From: BJGO01 sp964640655
Lineage (GTDB): Bacteria; Bacteroidota; Bacteroidia; Chitinophagales; UBA10324
Assembly (NCBI GenBank): GCA_964640655.1
Contig: CAZXFT010000002.1
Coordinates: 1-64,000 of the forward strand
Direction of reading: 5' to 3'
DNA: 64,000 nt
A program made the position numbers and the translations under genes. The notes under the pieces were generated by a model. The model was given only the letters and a program-made list of their open reading frames with translations, was not told the DNA's origin and did not search any database. Below are positions 18,019 through 27,566 of this stretch, piece by piece (the stretch's first letter is position 1; every line of letters starts with the position of its first letter).

Positions 18019-19569
18019 CTAAATTACTTTTTTAGAGTAGAGGTGATAACGACCAATTTGCTTACTAAGTTCGTAAGTTGAATGCAAATGAGAATAGAAC
18101 AGGGGCATACCGTACTTTATATTGTGCCGGTCAGATAATCCGGTGAGGTTACCTTCTTCAATAATAATTATCTTAATGTCTGAATCCGACAATTCTTGAA
18201 TCAAAATTTTTTCTTTCGCTGAATCGGGTTTTAATATAAAGTCAATAGGGGAATCGTAGTAAACAGGATTTTGTTTTTGACACAAAACATACATTGCAGG
18301 TAAACTCCAAGTCATAAATACAACATCATTTTTTGAAACACTCATTTGAGTTACATCATCTATAATGCTATTTATTTGTTTAAAGTAACCATCATTGCTG
18401 AGATGTAGTGATAGCATCGGTGTCTGTATAAGCATGCTTTTTTTAGGAATTGTTTTATAGTTATTGAAAACATCAACACCTAAATAGATTAAGATAAGAC
18501 ATAGTATATATGGCCGGGCTTTATAATAGCAGCCAGTATTAGGCAATGATGAAAGCGACATTAAAACGAAAATGAATAATGGGGTGTAAGCCGTAAACAA
18601 GTGATCGGCATTGGCAAACCGCCATGCATAGGGCAGAAAAAAAATACCCCAGAGAAATAAATACAACGACGATGTTGATTGTAATATTCTCTGGTTTACA
18701 ATGAAACATGTAATTACAAACAATGGTACAGCATAAACTAATAACAGAGGAACATGACTGAGAAGTTGAAATACAAATCCTGTTGCGGAATACTGTTCTG
18801 ATGGGTTATGCAGTTGGTTGAAATATTGTTGTACTTGAAAGAATACGCTTTTCAATTCTTGCAGATAATGTATTTGGAAAGCTGTACCATGTTGCAGTGC
18901 ATCAATAAATATGGCCTGAGCTGCGGAGCTTACATCGGGAACAATTAAAATAAGCAACAGCAATGGAAGTGCACTTGATATGATTAGAAATAAAGTCAAA
19001 GAATAGCCCTGCACTGTTTTTCGGTTATGTATTAGAATGACAATTACTGCTAATAAAGCCGGTAATGTTTGATAAAATCGAAATCCAAAACTTAATGCGC
19101 ACAACAGTGCGGAAATAATCAGAAAGGCTTTTTGTTTCGAGTTCAGAAATTGAACAAGACTGAGGAGCGACAACAGGCAAATTGTCATATATAAGTATTT
19201 ACCTCCCCAAATCAACATCAGGGCACCCGAAATCAATGAGTGCAGCATTGTTCTGTTATTCAGTTTGAATAAAATAAATACCATTAGCCCATTCAGAATG
19301 GAAATTGATGACTCGGCATACTTAAACATATTAGTATTACCGGTTAAATGCATCACTGAAGCAGGGAAATAAACTTCAAGTGGTGGAAACAGAAGCCAGA
19401 AATCGCTGTAGGGCTTTTCTCCGCCTACTATACGATATGCGGCTTGGATATATTCTGCCATATCGCCTGAGCAGTATGTATATGGTGCTTGCCGCCACAT
19501 CATAAGCATTTTGATTATAATGACCACAATCAACAGAATGATTAAGCTGATGTAAAAGGTATTTTTCAT
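18019..19569 (-). CDS. Multi-spanning membrane protein, GT-C glycosyltransferase-like
   Basis: 516 residues with about ten to eleven transmembrane helices, followed by a soluble C-terminal part from about residue 395. The first loop after helix 1 contains GDMAEYIQAAYRIVGGEKPY and DFWLLFPPLEVY, an acidic and aromatic pattern like the first periplasmic loop of GT-C (PMT/ArnT-type) glycosyltransferases, which use polyprenyl-phosphate sugars. The donor and acceptor cannot be read from the sequence. It is the first gene of a unit with two thiol-redox proteins and diverges from adk; 63 bases separate the two start codons. Confidence 0.6.
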   Translation of the reverse strand: MKNTFYISLIILLIVVIIIKMLMMWRQAPYTYCSGDMAEYIQAAYRIVGGEKPYSDFWLLFPPLEVYFPASVMHLTGNTNMFKYAESSISILNGLMVFILFKLNNRTMLHSLISGALMLIWGGKYLYMTICLLSLLSLVQFLNSKQKAFLIISALLCALSFGFRFYQTLPALLAVIVILIHNRKTVQGYSLTLFLIISSALPLLLLILIVPDVSSAAQAIFIDALQHGTAFQIHYLQELKSVFFQVQQYFNQLHNPSEQYSATGFVFQLLSHVPLLLVYAVPLFVITCFIVNQRILQSTSSLYLFLWGIFFLPYAWRFANADHLFTAYTPLFIFVLMSLSSLPNTGCYYKARPYILCLILIYLGVDVFNNYKTIPKKSMLIQTPMLSLHLSNDGYFKQINSIIDDVTQMSVSKNDVVFMTWSLPAMYVLCQKQNPVYYDSPIDFILKPDSAKEKILIQELSDSDIKIIIIEEGNLTGLSDRHNIKYGMPLFYSHLHSTYELSKQIGRYHLYSKKVI

Positions 19570-19607
19570 TTAACGGGGCAAAGATTTCCTTTCCTCAATC
19601 GGTTTTA

Positions 19608-19615
19608 TATTTTTG
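19608..19615 (+). promoter_or_regulatory. Putative adk -7 box (TATTTTTG)
   Basis: Exact TAnnTTTG, 17 bases before the adk ATG. No convincing -33 TTG element was seen upstream. Confidence 0.45.
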
Positions 19616-19632
19616 AAACAGTTTAATTTTCT

Positions 19633-20220
19633 ATGATCAACATTATTTTGTTTGGACCTCCCGGAAGTGGCAAAGGGACACAGGCTGTGAAACTGAGAGA
19701 CAAGTATGCCCTGTTGCATATTTCGACCGGAGATATTTTCCGCAGCGAGATTGGTAATAAAACAACATTGGGCATGGAAGCTAAGCGATTTATGGATGAA
19801 GGCAAATTAGTGCCGGATGAATTGACAATAAACATGCTCGTTGGTTTTGTGGATGCAAACTATCAAACAGGTATTCACAAGGGAATTATTTTCGACGGTT
19901 TTCCGCGTACCATTCCGCAAGCAGAAGCATTGGATTCAATCATGCAAAAACGCAACACACCCGTTACTAAGGTGCTTTCGCTTTTGGTGGATGATGAAAA
20001 CTTGGTTAAACGGATTATACAACGCGGACTTACCAGTGGCCGCGTTGATGACGCCAATGAGGCAACTGTTAGAAAAAGGCTTGAGGTATATTATAACCAA
20101 ACATCGCCTCTGCAAGGGTACTATTCAGAGCAAGGCAAATTTATTTCGCTGGATGGTGAAGGTAAGATTGACGAAGTGTTTGAACTACTTTGCGCTGAGA
20201 TGGATTTGATAGCTATATAA
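19633..20220 (+). CDS. adk: Adenylate kinase
   Basis: Essential phosphotransferase interconverting 2 ADP with ATP and AMP. The P-loop GPPGSGKGT is at 8-16, the AMP-binding STGDIFRSE follows, DGFPRT is present, and the lid region RGLTSGRVDD is of the short type. The length of 195 residues fits the short-lid subclass common in Bacteroidota (190-195), lacking the zinc-binding or long lid insertion. A downstream ECF sigma gene follows after 56 bases with no clear terminator, so some read-through is possible. Confidence 0.96.
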   Translation: MINIILFGPPGSGKGTQAVKLRDKYALLHISTGDIFRSEIGNKTTLGMEAKRFMDEGKLVPDELTINMLVGFVDANYQTGIHKGIIFDGFPRTIPQAEALDSIMQKRNTPVTKVLSLLVDDENLVKRIIQRGLTSGRVDDANEATVRKRLEVYYNQTSPLQGYYSEQGKFISLDGEGKIDEVFELLCAEMDLIAI

Positions 20221-20276
20221 TTTTCTTTAATGAGAGTAGGGGTAGGCCTCGCTTCAATTGTCATAGTGAGTAGCAA

Positions 20277-20885
20277 ATGCTTCCTAACTTGCCCCAAACA
20301 GATAGTACGGTGCAATTGTCGGATGCAGACATAGCTGATGCGATAGCTTTAGATAATGAACAGGTGTTTGAAGAATTATTCAAACAATGGTACAGTCCAC
20401 TTTGCCGCTATGCTGCTTTTTTGCTCAGAGATGGTGATGAAGCGGAAGAAACCGTGCAGCAGGTTTTTGTTTCGATATGGGAACGCAGAAAAAAACTGCA
20501 GGTACAATCCTTTAAGTCTTATCTCTATAGGTCAGTACGCAATGCAGTGCTCAATAAATCACAGCATCATCAAGTGGTTGAAAGGCATGTCGATTTTGTA
20601 CAAAACCGAGAAGCAAATAACCGAGCCGACAATTTGTACTTCGCCTCAGAACTGAGTGCGCGCATAGAGCAGGCCATACAAACCCTGCCAGAACAATGCG
20701 CATTGGTTTTCAGGTTAAGTCGTTTTGAGTCGTTCAGCTATGCAGAAATAGCAGCACATCTGAACATATCGGTGAAGACCGTTGAGAACCACATGGGGAA
20801 AGCTTTAAAGCGTATGCGAGAAGAGTTGAAGGATTACCTCATTCTGCTCATTCTATTCATCACCAATTTGAATCACCTTTCATGA
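20277..20885 (+). CDS. ECF sigma factor, FecI/Bacteroidota type
   Basis: 202-residue ECF sigma factor. Region 2 is at about 35-105 (GDEAEETVQQVFVSIWERR and the SFKSYLYRSVRNAVLN melting segment), region 4 at about 138-190 (TLPEQCALVFRLSR and a helix-turn-helix ISVKTVENHMGKALKRMRE). This is the type that pairs with a membrane FecR anti-sigma and an outer-membrane receptor. The stop codon overlaps the FecR-like ATG by 4 bases (ATGA), indicating translational coupling. The expected target is the operon's own receptor promoter; I did not find a clear candidate box. Confidence 0.92.
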   Translation: MLPNLPQTDSTVQLSDADIADAIALDNEQVFEELFKQWYSPLCRYAAFLLRDGDEAEETVQQVFVSIWERRKKLQVQSFKSYLYRSVRNAVLNKSQHHQVVERHVDFVQNREANNRADNLYFASELSARIEQAIQTLPEQCALVFRLSRFESFSYAEIAAHLNISVKTVENHMGKALKRMREELKDYLILLILFITNLNHLS

Positions 20886-21874
20886 GTAATAACCAACAGC
20901 ATATTGATGACTTGATTGCTCGGGTTTTGATAAACGAAGCCGACGAACAACAGCGTGCACAGTTAAACAATTGGATCTCTCAATCATCAGCAAACAAAGT
21001 TTACTTCAACGAGCTCAAAAAAGTATTTGAACTGACCGGTAAATTCAGAGAAGCTCGTGATTTTGATTCCGAGATGGCTTTAAAGAGGGTGAAAGAAAAA
21101 ATCAATCAACAAAAAAAAATCGGCGTATTTCAGATGTATAAATGGCGCGCAGTTGCAGCGGTATTTATACTGACCGCAAGTGCATTGGCCTACTATTATT
21201 GGAACTCCCCAAAGAATGAAACGGTGCAACTGGTGGCTGTTCAAAAAGTGCTTAAAACTCATTTACCCGACAGCACTGAGATAACACTTAATACTAACTC
21301 ATCTGTAAGCTTTAATGTATCAGACTTTCAGAATGAAAAACGCCTTACATTAACGGGTGAGGCTTTCCTTAAGGTAAGAAACAGTGCAGAAAAAAAACTG
21401 ACTATACAATGTGAAGATGTTTTAATTACTGATATAGGTACATCATTTAATGTGAAAGCATATCAGGATTCTTCACTCTTGATTGTATCGGTGATGGAAG
21501 GTGCGGTTAAATTATACACGCTTAATGATGAAGGTATTTTGGTTAAGCCTGGGTTTGAAGGGGTATATGATAAACACAGTGGCAAATTTTATCTGCAGCC
21601 TTTACGTGATAAAAACTTAACGGCTTATCACGACAGGATAATAATATTCGACAATACGACTGTAGGTGAGGCAATTAACCTATTGCAAAAACTGTATAAC
21701 ATATCTGTTAGCGTTGATAACGAGGCCATCATGCAATGCAGGTTTAGTGCAACATTCAATAATGAAAGCATAGATACGGTAATGGATATACTTTCTGAAA
21801 CCCTGAATCTGAAACTGATTAAGAATGATAAGAAGTATGAAATTTTAGGGGAGGGGTGCTCAAATGAGATTTAG
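20882..21874 (+). CDS. FecR-family anti-sigma factor
   Basis: 330-residue inner-membrane regulator. The cytoplasmic N-terminus (about 1-85) contains a short helical anti-sigma region, and a single transmembrane helix lies at about 88-107. The periplasmic FecR domain follows (about 120-215: HLPDSTEITLNTNSSVSF and LTGEAFLKV), then a C-terminal DUF4974-type domain at about 250-325 (TVGEAINLLQKLYNISV). In the Fec model, ligand-loaded TonB receptor signals through FecR to free the sigma factor. It overlaps the upstream sigma gene by 4 bases and the downstream STN-domain gene by 11 bases. Confidence 0.92.
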   Translation: MSNNQQHIDDLIARVLINEADEQQRAQLNNWISQSSANKVYFNELKKVFELTGKFREARDFDSEMALKRVKEKINQQKKIGVFQMYKWRAVAAVFILTASALAYYYWNSPKNETVQLVAVQKVLKTHLPDSTEITLNTNSSVSFNVSDFQNEKRLTLTGEAFLKVRNSAEKKLTIQCEDVLITDIGTSFNVKAYQDSSLLIVSVMEGAVKLYTLNDEGILVKPGFEGVYDKHSGKFYLQPLRDKNLTAYHDRIIIFDNTTVGEAINLLQKLYNISVSVDNEAIMQCRFSATFNNESIDTVMDILSETLNLKLIKNDKKYEILGEGCSNEI

Positions 21875-23600
21875 TTGTATAATCGTATTCCTCTTGTGCT
21901 CTTTGTTTGTAGAGGCACAAGACTCGCCTTTGGATCGTAAGATTACAATTTCATACAGTCAGGAAACTGTAGGAAGTGTATTAAAACAGATTGAAGTAAA
22001 AGCAGGATGCTTCTTTTCTTATAGCTCCGTATTGTTTGACACACAACGCAAAGTTACCGGTACATTCAATCAAGCTACCGTTTATCAGATACTTCAACAA
22101 GTTTTTAATCAGCAGTTGCAGTATAAGGTCAAGGGTAATTATATCATACTTCAATCCAAACCACCGTTAAGCAACGCTTCATCGTCTTACTATTATATAG
22201 ACGGCTATGTCATCGACGGCATTACAGGAGATAGAATTCCTGAGGTTAGTATATACGATCCTAATCATAATATTTCAACAATTAGCAGCAAGTATGGTTA
22301 TTATCAACTGAAGCTGAATAAAGGCAAAGAAGTTACACTCATCATTAATAAACGTGCTTATCAGGATACCATCATCTATCTAGGAAGCAAGGAAGACATT
22401 ACCCTGAATGTGGTCATATATCCTTCAGCCAAATCATCAATTCCTGATAGCGCAACAGACACAGTAGAGACGCTTGTACCATCAGACTCAAAACCGTTTG
22501 TAGAGTTTATCATTAACAAAGAACAAAGAGCACACATCAAAAACATTCAAGACACGCTACATAGGGCATTTCATTTTTCATTTCTTCCATTTGTTGGAAC
22601 CAATGGCTTGCTGAGTGGAAATGTGGTGAACGACTATTCGCTAAATGCAATAGGCGGCTATTCATTAGGGGTTAGAAAACTTGAAGTTGGTGGATTGTTT
22701 AATGTGAACAGAGGATCTGTAAAGGGATTGCAGGTTGCAGGTTTAATCAATGCAAACGCAGGCAGCATGCACGGTGTACAGATTTCAGGGAACCTAAATC
22801 TGAATAGACATCATGTAAGCGGAGTTGAAATTGGGGGACTGATGAATGTAAATGCTGATTCTGCATCGGTTGTGTCAATAGCCGGCTTGGTACATATCGG
22901 TGTTGGAGAACACAAAGGACTTCAGATATCGGGTCTTGCTAATCATCAATATAAAAAAATGAATGGGGTACAAATTGCAGGCTTGTATAACATTTCAGCA
23001 TCAAAAATCAATGGCTCTCAAATTGCTGGCTTGCTGAATGTGGCCAATAAGATCTCAGGCAGCCAAATAGGATTTATCAATATTGCAGATTCGTGTCGTG
23101 GACCACAGATTGGATTCCTAAGTATTGCACGAAAAGGATATCATGCCTTAGAAATCTATGCTGATGAAGTGTATTCCACTAACGCTTCTTTACGAACCGG
23201 TACTCGTATCTTCTATAATATTTTCTCCGTTGGAATACAACCTGGCAGCCTGACATCGCCAAACTGGCAATACGGTTATGGTGTTGGTTCATCATTGCGT
23301 GTATCAAAATATTCCTGGATAAATTTTGATTTTACAGCAAATCAAATGATGATACAGAGTGAAATGAATGAGCTCAATATGATAAACCGTTTCATTGTCA
23401 GTTATGAACAAAGAATAACCAAGGGCATAGCAGTAGCTGCCGGGCCATCGGTATCATTATATGTATCGAGCATAAAGCCCGACGTTGACAACAGTACATT
23501 TCATAATCTCTTGCCTAGGAGTATTTATGAGCCGGAGGTATTAAGAAATGTTTATTCCCGCTTCTGGATTGGTTGGAAAGTAGGACTAAGATTGCTGTAA
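21864..23600 (+). CDS. STN-domain and surface-repeat (LA_2272-like) outer-membrane protein
   Basis: 578 residues. A signal peptide (1-19) is followed by an STN (secretin/TonB short N-terminal) domain at about 22-98, with VGSVLKQIEVKAGCFFSYS and VYQILQQVF. A carboxypeptidase-regulatory-like beta sandwich lies at about 108-190. Residues about 265-420 carry around nine imperfect repeats of the form G-x-Q-I-A-G-L-x-N, resembling the LA_2272-type surface repeat, then a beta-rich C-terminus. STN domains normally sit at the N-terminus of the signalling receptor; here the domain is on a protein without a TonB barrel, between FecR and a separate receptor gene. It probably supplies the signalling contact to FecR (inference). 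Confidence 0.75.
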   Translation: MRFSCIIVFLLCSLFVEAQDSPLDRKITISYSQETVGSVLKQIEVKAGCFFSYSSVLFDTQRKVTGTFNQATVYQILQQVFNQQLQYKVKGNYIILQSKPPLSNASSSYYYIDGYVIDGITGDRIPEVSIYDPNHNISTISSKYGYYQLKLNKGKEVTLIINKRAYQDTIIYLGSKEDITLNVVIYPSAKSSIPDSATDTVETLVPSDSKPFVEFIINKEQRAHIKNIQDTLHRAFHFSFLPFVGTNGLLSGNVVNDYSLNAIGGYSLGVRKLEVGGLFNVNRGSVKGLQVAGLINANAGSMHGVQISGNLNLNRHHVSGVEIGGLMNVNADSASVVSIAGLVHIGVGEHKGLQISGLANHQYKKMNGVQIAGLYNISASKINGSQIAGLLNVANKISGSQIGFINIADSCRGPQIGFLSIARKGYHALEIYADEVYSTNASLRTGTRIFYNIFSVGIQPGSLTSPNWQYGYGVGSSLRVSKYSWINFDFTANQMMIQSEMNELNMINRFIVSYEQRITKGIAVAAGPSVSLYVSSIKPDVDNSTFHNLLPRSIYEPEVLRNVYSRFWIGWKVGLRLL

Positions 23601-23654
23601 AATATAATGAATAAGTAATAGGGGTTAGGATGACTTTGCTTGTCTATTCAATAT

Positions 23655-26017
23655 ATGAATTTCTTAAAATGCTGTTTCTGCTTTTATAGTTTGTACTCGT
23701 TATTGTGTAATAATTTATTCGCACAAAACTCACAAGTTATAAGAGGTGTTGTAATAGATGCTATATCGCAGTCACCGCTTATAGGAGCCACGGTTGTTTT
23801 AGCATCGATTAATCCAGTACAATCAGTAATAAGCGACGAAAAAGGAAACTTTGAGTTGAATAATGTTTCTGTAGGAAGGCACCGGATTCTGGTATCCTAC
23901 ATTGGCTATTATCAACGTACCATAGACAATATATTAGTAAACGCTGGTAAAGAAACAATTATAACAATTGCTATGGATGAAAGTGTACTGCAGCAAAAGG
24001 AAGTTGTTATAACATCGAACAAGCTAAAGAATGAGTCGCTAAATGAGCTGTCTTTAGTAAGTACAAGGATGTTTTCTGTAGAAGAGACACAAAAATTTGC
24101 TGCTGCTGTTAACGACCCAGCTCGCATGGTTCAGTCATTTTCTGGAGTTGTTGGAACAGATGATGGAAATAATAACATATCTATTAGGGGAAATGCCCCA
24201 TATACATTACAGTGGCGACTTGAAGGAATTGAAATTCCAAATCCCAATCATTTCTCAAGTGTTGGAACTTCGGGGGGGGGGTAATGATATTGAGCTCACA
24301 GTTGCTATCCAATTCAGATTTTATGACGGGAGCATTTACATCAGAATATGGTAATGCATTATCCGGTGTGTTTGACATGAAATTACGCAAAGGCAACAAC
24401 AAGAAACAAGAATACACTTCACAGTTGAACTTACTGGGAGTTGATCTTGCAGCGGAAGGACCTCTATGTAAAAAGTATGATGGTTCCTACTTAATAAACT
24501 ATCGTTACTCAACCTTGTCTTTTCTTTCAAACATAGGAGTAAAAATTGGGGGTGGCGTTACTCGATTTCAGGATTTGTCCTGGCATTTTTATTTACCTAC
24601 AAAACAAGTGGGAAGCTTCTCTTTGTTTGGTTTTGGTGGACTTAGCAATCAAAAGTTCAATGCAAAAGAAGATTCGACGAAATGGGAAATTGAAGACGAT
24701 CGTATTACTACATTATTTGAGTCAAATACCTATGCAGTAGGGTTATCTCATATCTTTTTTATCAGCAACAAATCATTTATAAAAACAGCATTTATTAATT
24801 CGGGGAACCTGATTCAATTTACAATGAATCGAATCAATAATGAATATGAGTCAGAGTTAAGAATACACGATTATAATAACATTTCAAAGAATACGCTAAG
24901 CTCAGTTTTTACTCACAAGGTTAGTAGTCGCTTGAGCATTAAATCAGGTGTCATCTTTTCGATACCACAATTTAAGATTGTAAATGATATATATAACGAC
25001 AGTTTATTAGTGATGAAAGAGTTGTTAAACAAAAAGGCTCGTGCTGGGTTGTTTCAAGGTTTTATTAATACTAATTATAAGGCAGGTAAGAAGTGGGTAT
25101 TTAATGCCGGCTTGCACTTTATGTATTTCGACCTAAATAGGAATAATGCAATTGAGCCAAGATTTTCTGCACGATATTCTTTTAGCCCTTCACATAGTTT
25201 GAGTGTTGCATATGGTAGTCATCATCAGAATATGCCCTTGCAGATCTATTTTGTAAAACATACTGATAACCAAAAAGGCAACATATTTCCGAACAATGAG
25301 TTAAAACTCCCATTTTCACAACACTTTGTTTTAACATACCGTTGGGACTTATCACAGTACATTTACCTAAAATCTGAAGCATATATACAATTGCTCAAAG
25401 GTGTGCCTGTTAGTGTGGATACGGCTAATAGATTTTCAATTTTAAATTACGAGGGGGGATATTCTGAACTGATATTGAGCAACAAAGGTCAAGGCAGAAA
25501 TTATGGTTTGGAAGTAACTCTGGAGCAGTTTCTGAATAAGGGATTCTATTATTTGGTCTCAATATCACTCTTTGATTCAAAGTATTTAGCAGCAAATGAT
25601 AAATGGTATAACACAAGATTTAACTCTAACTACACCGTTTCATTTACGTCTGGTCATGAATTTATCAGTAAACGATTTTTAAAAAAATACATCTTGGGAA
25701 TTAATTTAAAAACGATGTATCGTGGCGGTTTAAGAGAAACTCCTATAAACAGAGATTTATCTATGATATATGGTAGTGCTGTTTTTGAGAACGATAAACC
25801 TTTCTTGAACAGGGTATCTGATTATTTTAGAACCGATGTCAGATTAAGTTTAAAACGTAATCGCATAAAAAGCACACATACCCTATCACTCGACATTCAA
25901 AATGCGACTAATCGTAAAAATGTATATGGCAACTACTATGAATCAGAAACAGGTTCAATAAAAACACTTTATCAATCTCCATTGATTCCTGTATTGGGGT
26001 ACCGAATCGAATTTTAA
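23655..26017 (+). pseudogene. TonB-dependent receptor split by a G10 tract (frameshifted or phase-off)
   Basis: Two adjacent frames make one receptor of about 788 residues. The first (ATG 23655 to stop 24282-24284) has a signal peptide, a carboxypeptidase-regulatory domain (VIRGVVIDAISQSPLIGATV) and the plug (NDPARMVQSFSGV, NNISIRGNAP). The second frame, open across 24284-26017, continues ILSSQLLSNSDFMTGAF and EYGNALSGVFDMKLR, then the beta-barrel to the terminal VLGYRIEF. The break is inside ten G (24272-24281). With eleven G the frame reads S-G-G-G-V-M-I-L-S across the junction, matching the conserved receptor motif; eight G would also join. Either a sequencing error or slipped-strand variation explains this. 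No SusD-like gene follows. The TTG at 23640 is a less likely start. Confidence 0.85.
24272..24281 (+). repeat. Homopolymer G10 within the receptor coding sequence
   Basis: Ten consecutive G in an otherwise AT-rich gene, coding for the plug glycines. Length decides the reading frame: ten gives an immediate TAA, eleven or eight restore the full receptor. Confidence 0.95.
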
Positions 26018-26045
26018 AACTCATCACTTATTAAATAAAAGCATC

Positions 26046-26759
26046 ATGAACCTCAAATCAATTTCATTTCTTTCATTTTTTACATTGGTGTTATTTACAT
26101 CTTGCTATAAAATCAAAAAAGCCGGATCCGGAAATGTGGTTAATGATAGTAGGGCTTTAGAAACATTTTCACGTGTGGAATGTGATCTGGCAACAGATAT
26201 TTACTGGCATTACAGTGCCGAATCAAAAGTTATTGTCATCACCGATGATAATTTATTGTCATCCATAAAAACATTTGTTAGTGGAGATAAACTTCGTATT
26301 ACTCTAAAAAACGGCATGCGTCGCATAGACCCAACATCTTTAGAAATACACATCTACAACGATAAAATCAAAGAATTTGAAGTGAATGGAAGTGGTACTT
26401 TCACTACTTCTGATACTCTGTATAACACTTCATTTAATTGTAAAATAAATGGTTCCGGTGAAGCAAAGGTGTTATATGCGGGAGATGAAGTGAATGCTAT
26501 TATCAATGGTTCTGGGGAGATGAACCTTTATGGTAAAGCCAACGAGGGCTTGTATGACATTAACGGTTCAGGAAAAATTTCTGCTGCAGAAATGCAGCTG
26601 AACAATGCGATCGTATCTATTGATGGTAGCGGCCGCATATATGTAAACGCAGTTGATATGTTGAAGATAATCATCAACGGTAGCGGCGATGTGTACTACA
26701 AAGGTAGCCCGCAGTTGAACATTAATATCAATGGCAGTGGAAGCATACACGAATTCTAA
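26046..26759 (+). CDS. DUF2807 (head GIN domain) lipoprotein
   Basis: 237 residues with a lipobox near the N-terminus (FTSC, cysteine at about 20) and a beta-helical body. The diagnostic feature is the repeated G-S-G: VNGSGTF, INGSGEA, INGSGEM, INGSGKI, IDGSGRI, INGSGDV and INGSGSI, about every 20-25 residues. This is the putative auto-transporter adhesin head GIN domain family, common in Bacteroidota, with no established function. It starts 28 bases after the receptor stop and is probably the last gene of the sigma/FecR/receptor unit. Its stop codon overlaps the convergent cupin stop within CTAA (26756-26759). Confidence 0.85.
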   Translation: MNLKSISFLSFFTLVLFTSCYKIKKAGSGNVVNDSRALETFSRVECDLATDIYWHYSAESKVIVITDDNLLSSIKTFVSGDKLRITLKNGMRRIDPTSLEIHIYNDKIKEFEVNGSGTFTTSDTLYNTSFNCKINGSGEAKVLYAGDEVNAIINGSGEMNLYGKANEGLYDINGSGKISAAEMQLNNAIVSIDGSGRIYVNAVDMLKIIINGSGDVYYKGSPQLNININGSGSIHEF

Positions 26760-27253
26760 CGTGTTAGCTTTTGTATGATGTTTTGATGTTGTGGGAACAA
26801 TTTTGACAGATTTTTCCGCTTTGCTATTTCAAAATCTTTGAAATCGAAACCTGGACTTACCGTACATCCAACTAAGGCATAACCATCCCTATTCTTTATT
26901 TCTGAAGCAAACCAGTTCCCTGCCCGAACAACATATTGCGGAATTGAACTATGATGAAAGTTGCAATTAAGTTCGGTTACCCGGTAATGGCCCTCCGCAT
27001 CTATTTCGTGAACCAATAAAGAAGCTGTGCCTGTATAATAGTGCCACATCTCATCCGATTTTATTCTGTGCCACGCTGAAAAATTATTGTTCACTAGAAG
27101 GAAAAATATTCCTGTGGAATAGCTGCGCTCTTCGTTTTGAAAGAAATTGTCATTATATAATGCTGAATGGGTTGCCCGGTAAGTTTCCTGATAATAACCT
27201 CCTTCAGGATGAGGTAAGAGTTTTAATTTTTCTATGATTTGATCTACGTTCAT
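26756..27253 (-). CDS. DUF985 cupin-like protein
   Basis: 165 residues from the ATG at 27253; a TTG four codons upstream is less likely. It is a small cytoplasmic cupin with the family hallmarks LLPHPEGGYYQETYR near the N-terminus, the cupin core SAWHRIKSDEMWHYY (metal-ligand His and Glu) and ALVGCTVSPGFDFKDFE near the end. Members of DUF985 are structurally cupins with no agreed reaction, so no substrate is proposed. The gene is isolated: it converges on the DUF2807 gene, and the 313 bases upstream separate it from the next minus-strand gene. Confidence 0.85.
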   Translation of the reverse strand: MNVDQIIEKLKLLPHPEGGYYQETYRATHSALYNDNFFQNEERSYSTGIFFLLVNNNFSAWHRIKSDEMWHYYTGTASLLVHEIDAEGHYRVTELNCNFHHSSIPQYVVRAGNWFASEIKNRDGYALVGCTVSPGFDFKDFEIAKRKNLSKLFPQHQNIIQKLTR

Positions 27254-27416
27254 GAAGTTTTTCAATTACAATACAATGATAGATGTTTATAAACGTCTAG
27301 ACAGATTTGAATATCAAAAGTATTTTTCAAGTGTTATCGATGTGTTTTTTACAATTCTCTGACAAAAGTACACTCACGATTAGCCTGTTTTGTGCGTTAA
27401 TAGCATAACACTTTCG

Positions 27417-27500
27417 ATGGCACAAAAAATAAAAGATCGCATGCAACGCTTTATTGCCAAGGTTATCAGACAGCTGTACATCAGTTTGTTAACCCTCTGA
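27417..27500 (+). CDS. Possible 27-aa cationic small ORF
   Basis: A short frame reads MAQKIKDRMQRFIAKVIRQL and ends in a hydrophobic tail. It is strongly basic and would form an amphipathic helix. It is the only coding-like feature in the 313-base gap between the cupin and the next minus-strand gene (27254-27566); the gap's right end holds a terminator. No -7 box or ribosome site stands out, and a chance ORF of this size is likely enough that confidence is low. Confidence 0.2.
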   Translation: MAQKIKDRMQRFIAKVIRQLYISLLTL

Positions 27501-27502
27501 AA

Positions 27503-27540
27503 ACAAAAAACCCCCAGTTGCCTTTCAACAACAGGGGGCT
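27503..27540 (-). terminator. Terminator of the DUF4397 gene
   Basis: On the minus strand a CCCCC (complement of 27534-27538) pairs with GGGGG (complement of 27511-27515), with an inner GTTG/CAAC stem, then a TTTTTTG run. It lies 29 bases after the stop at 27567. Confidence 0.8.
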
Positions 27541-27566
27541 ACTCACCCAAACCCTTTTAAGGGATA

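Noticed and set aside
24097..24354. Third-frame 85-residue frame across the G10 tract
   Set aside because: It corresponds to neither half of the receptor in conserved motifs and follows from the tract's third phase only.
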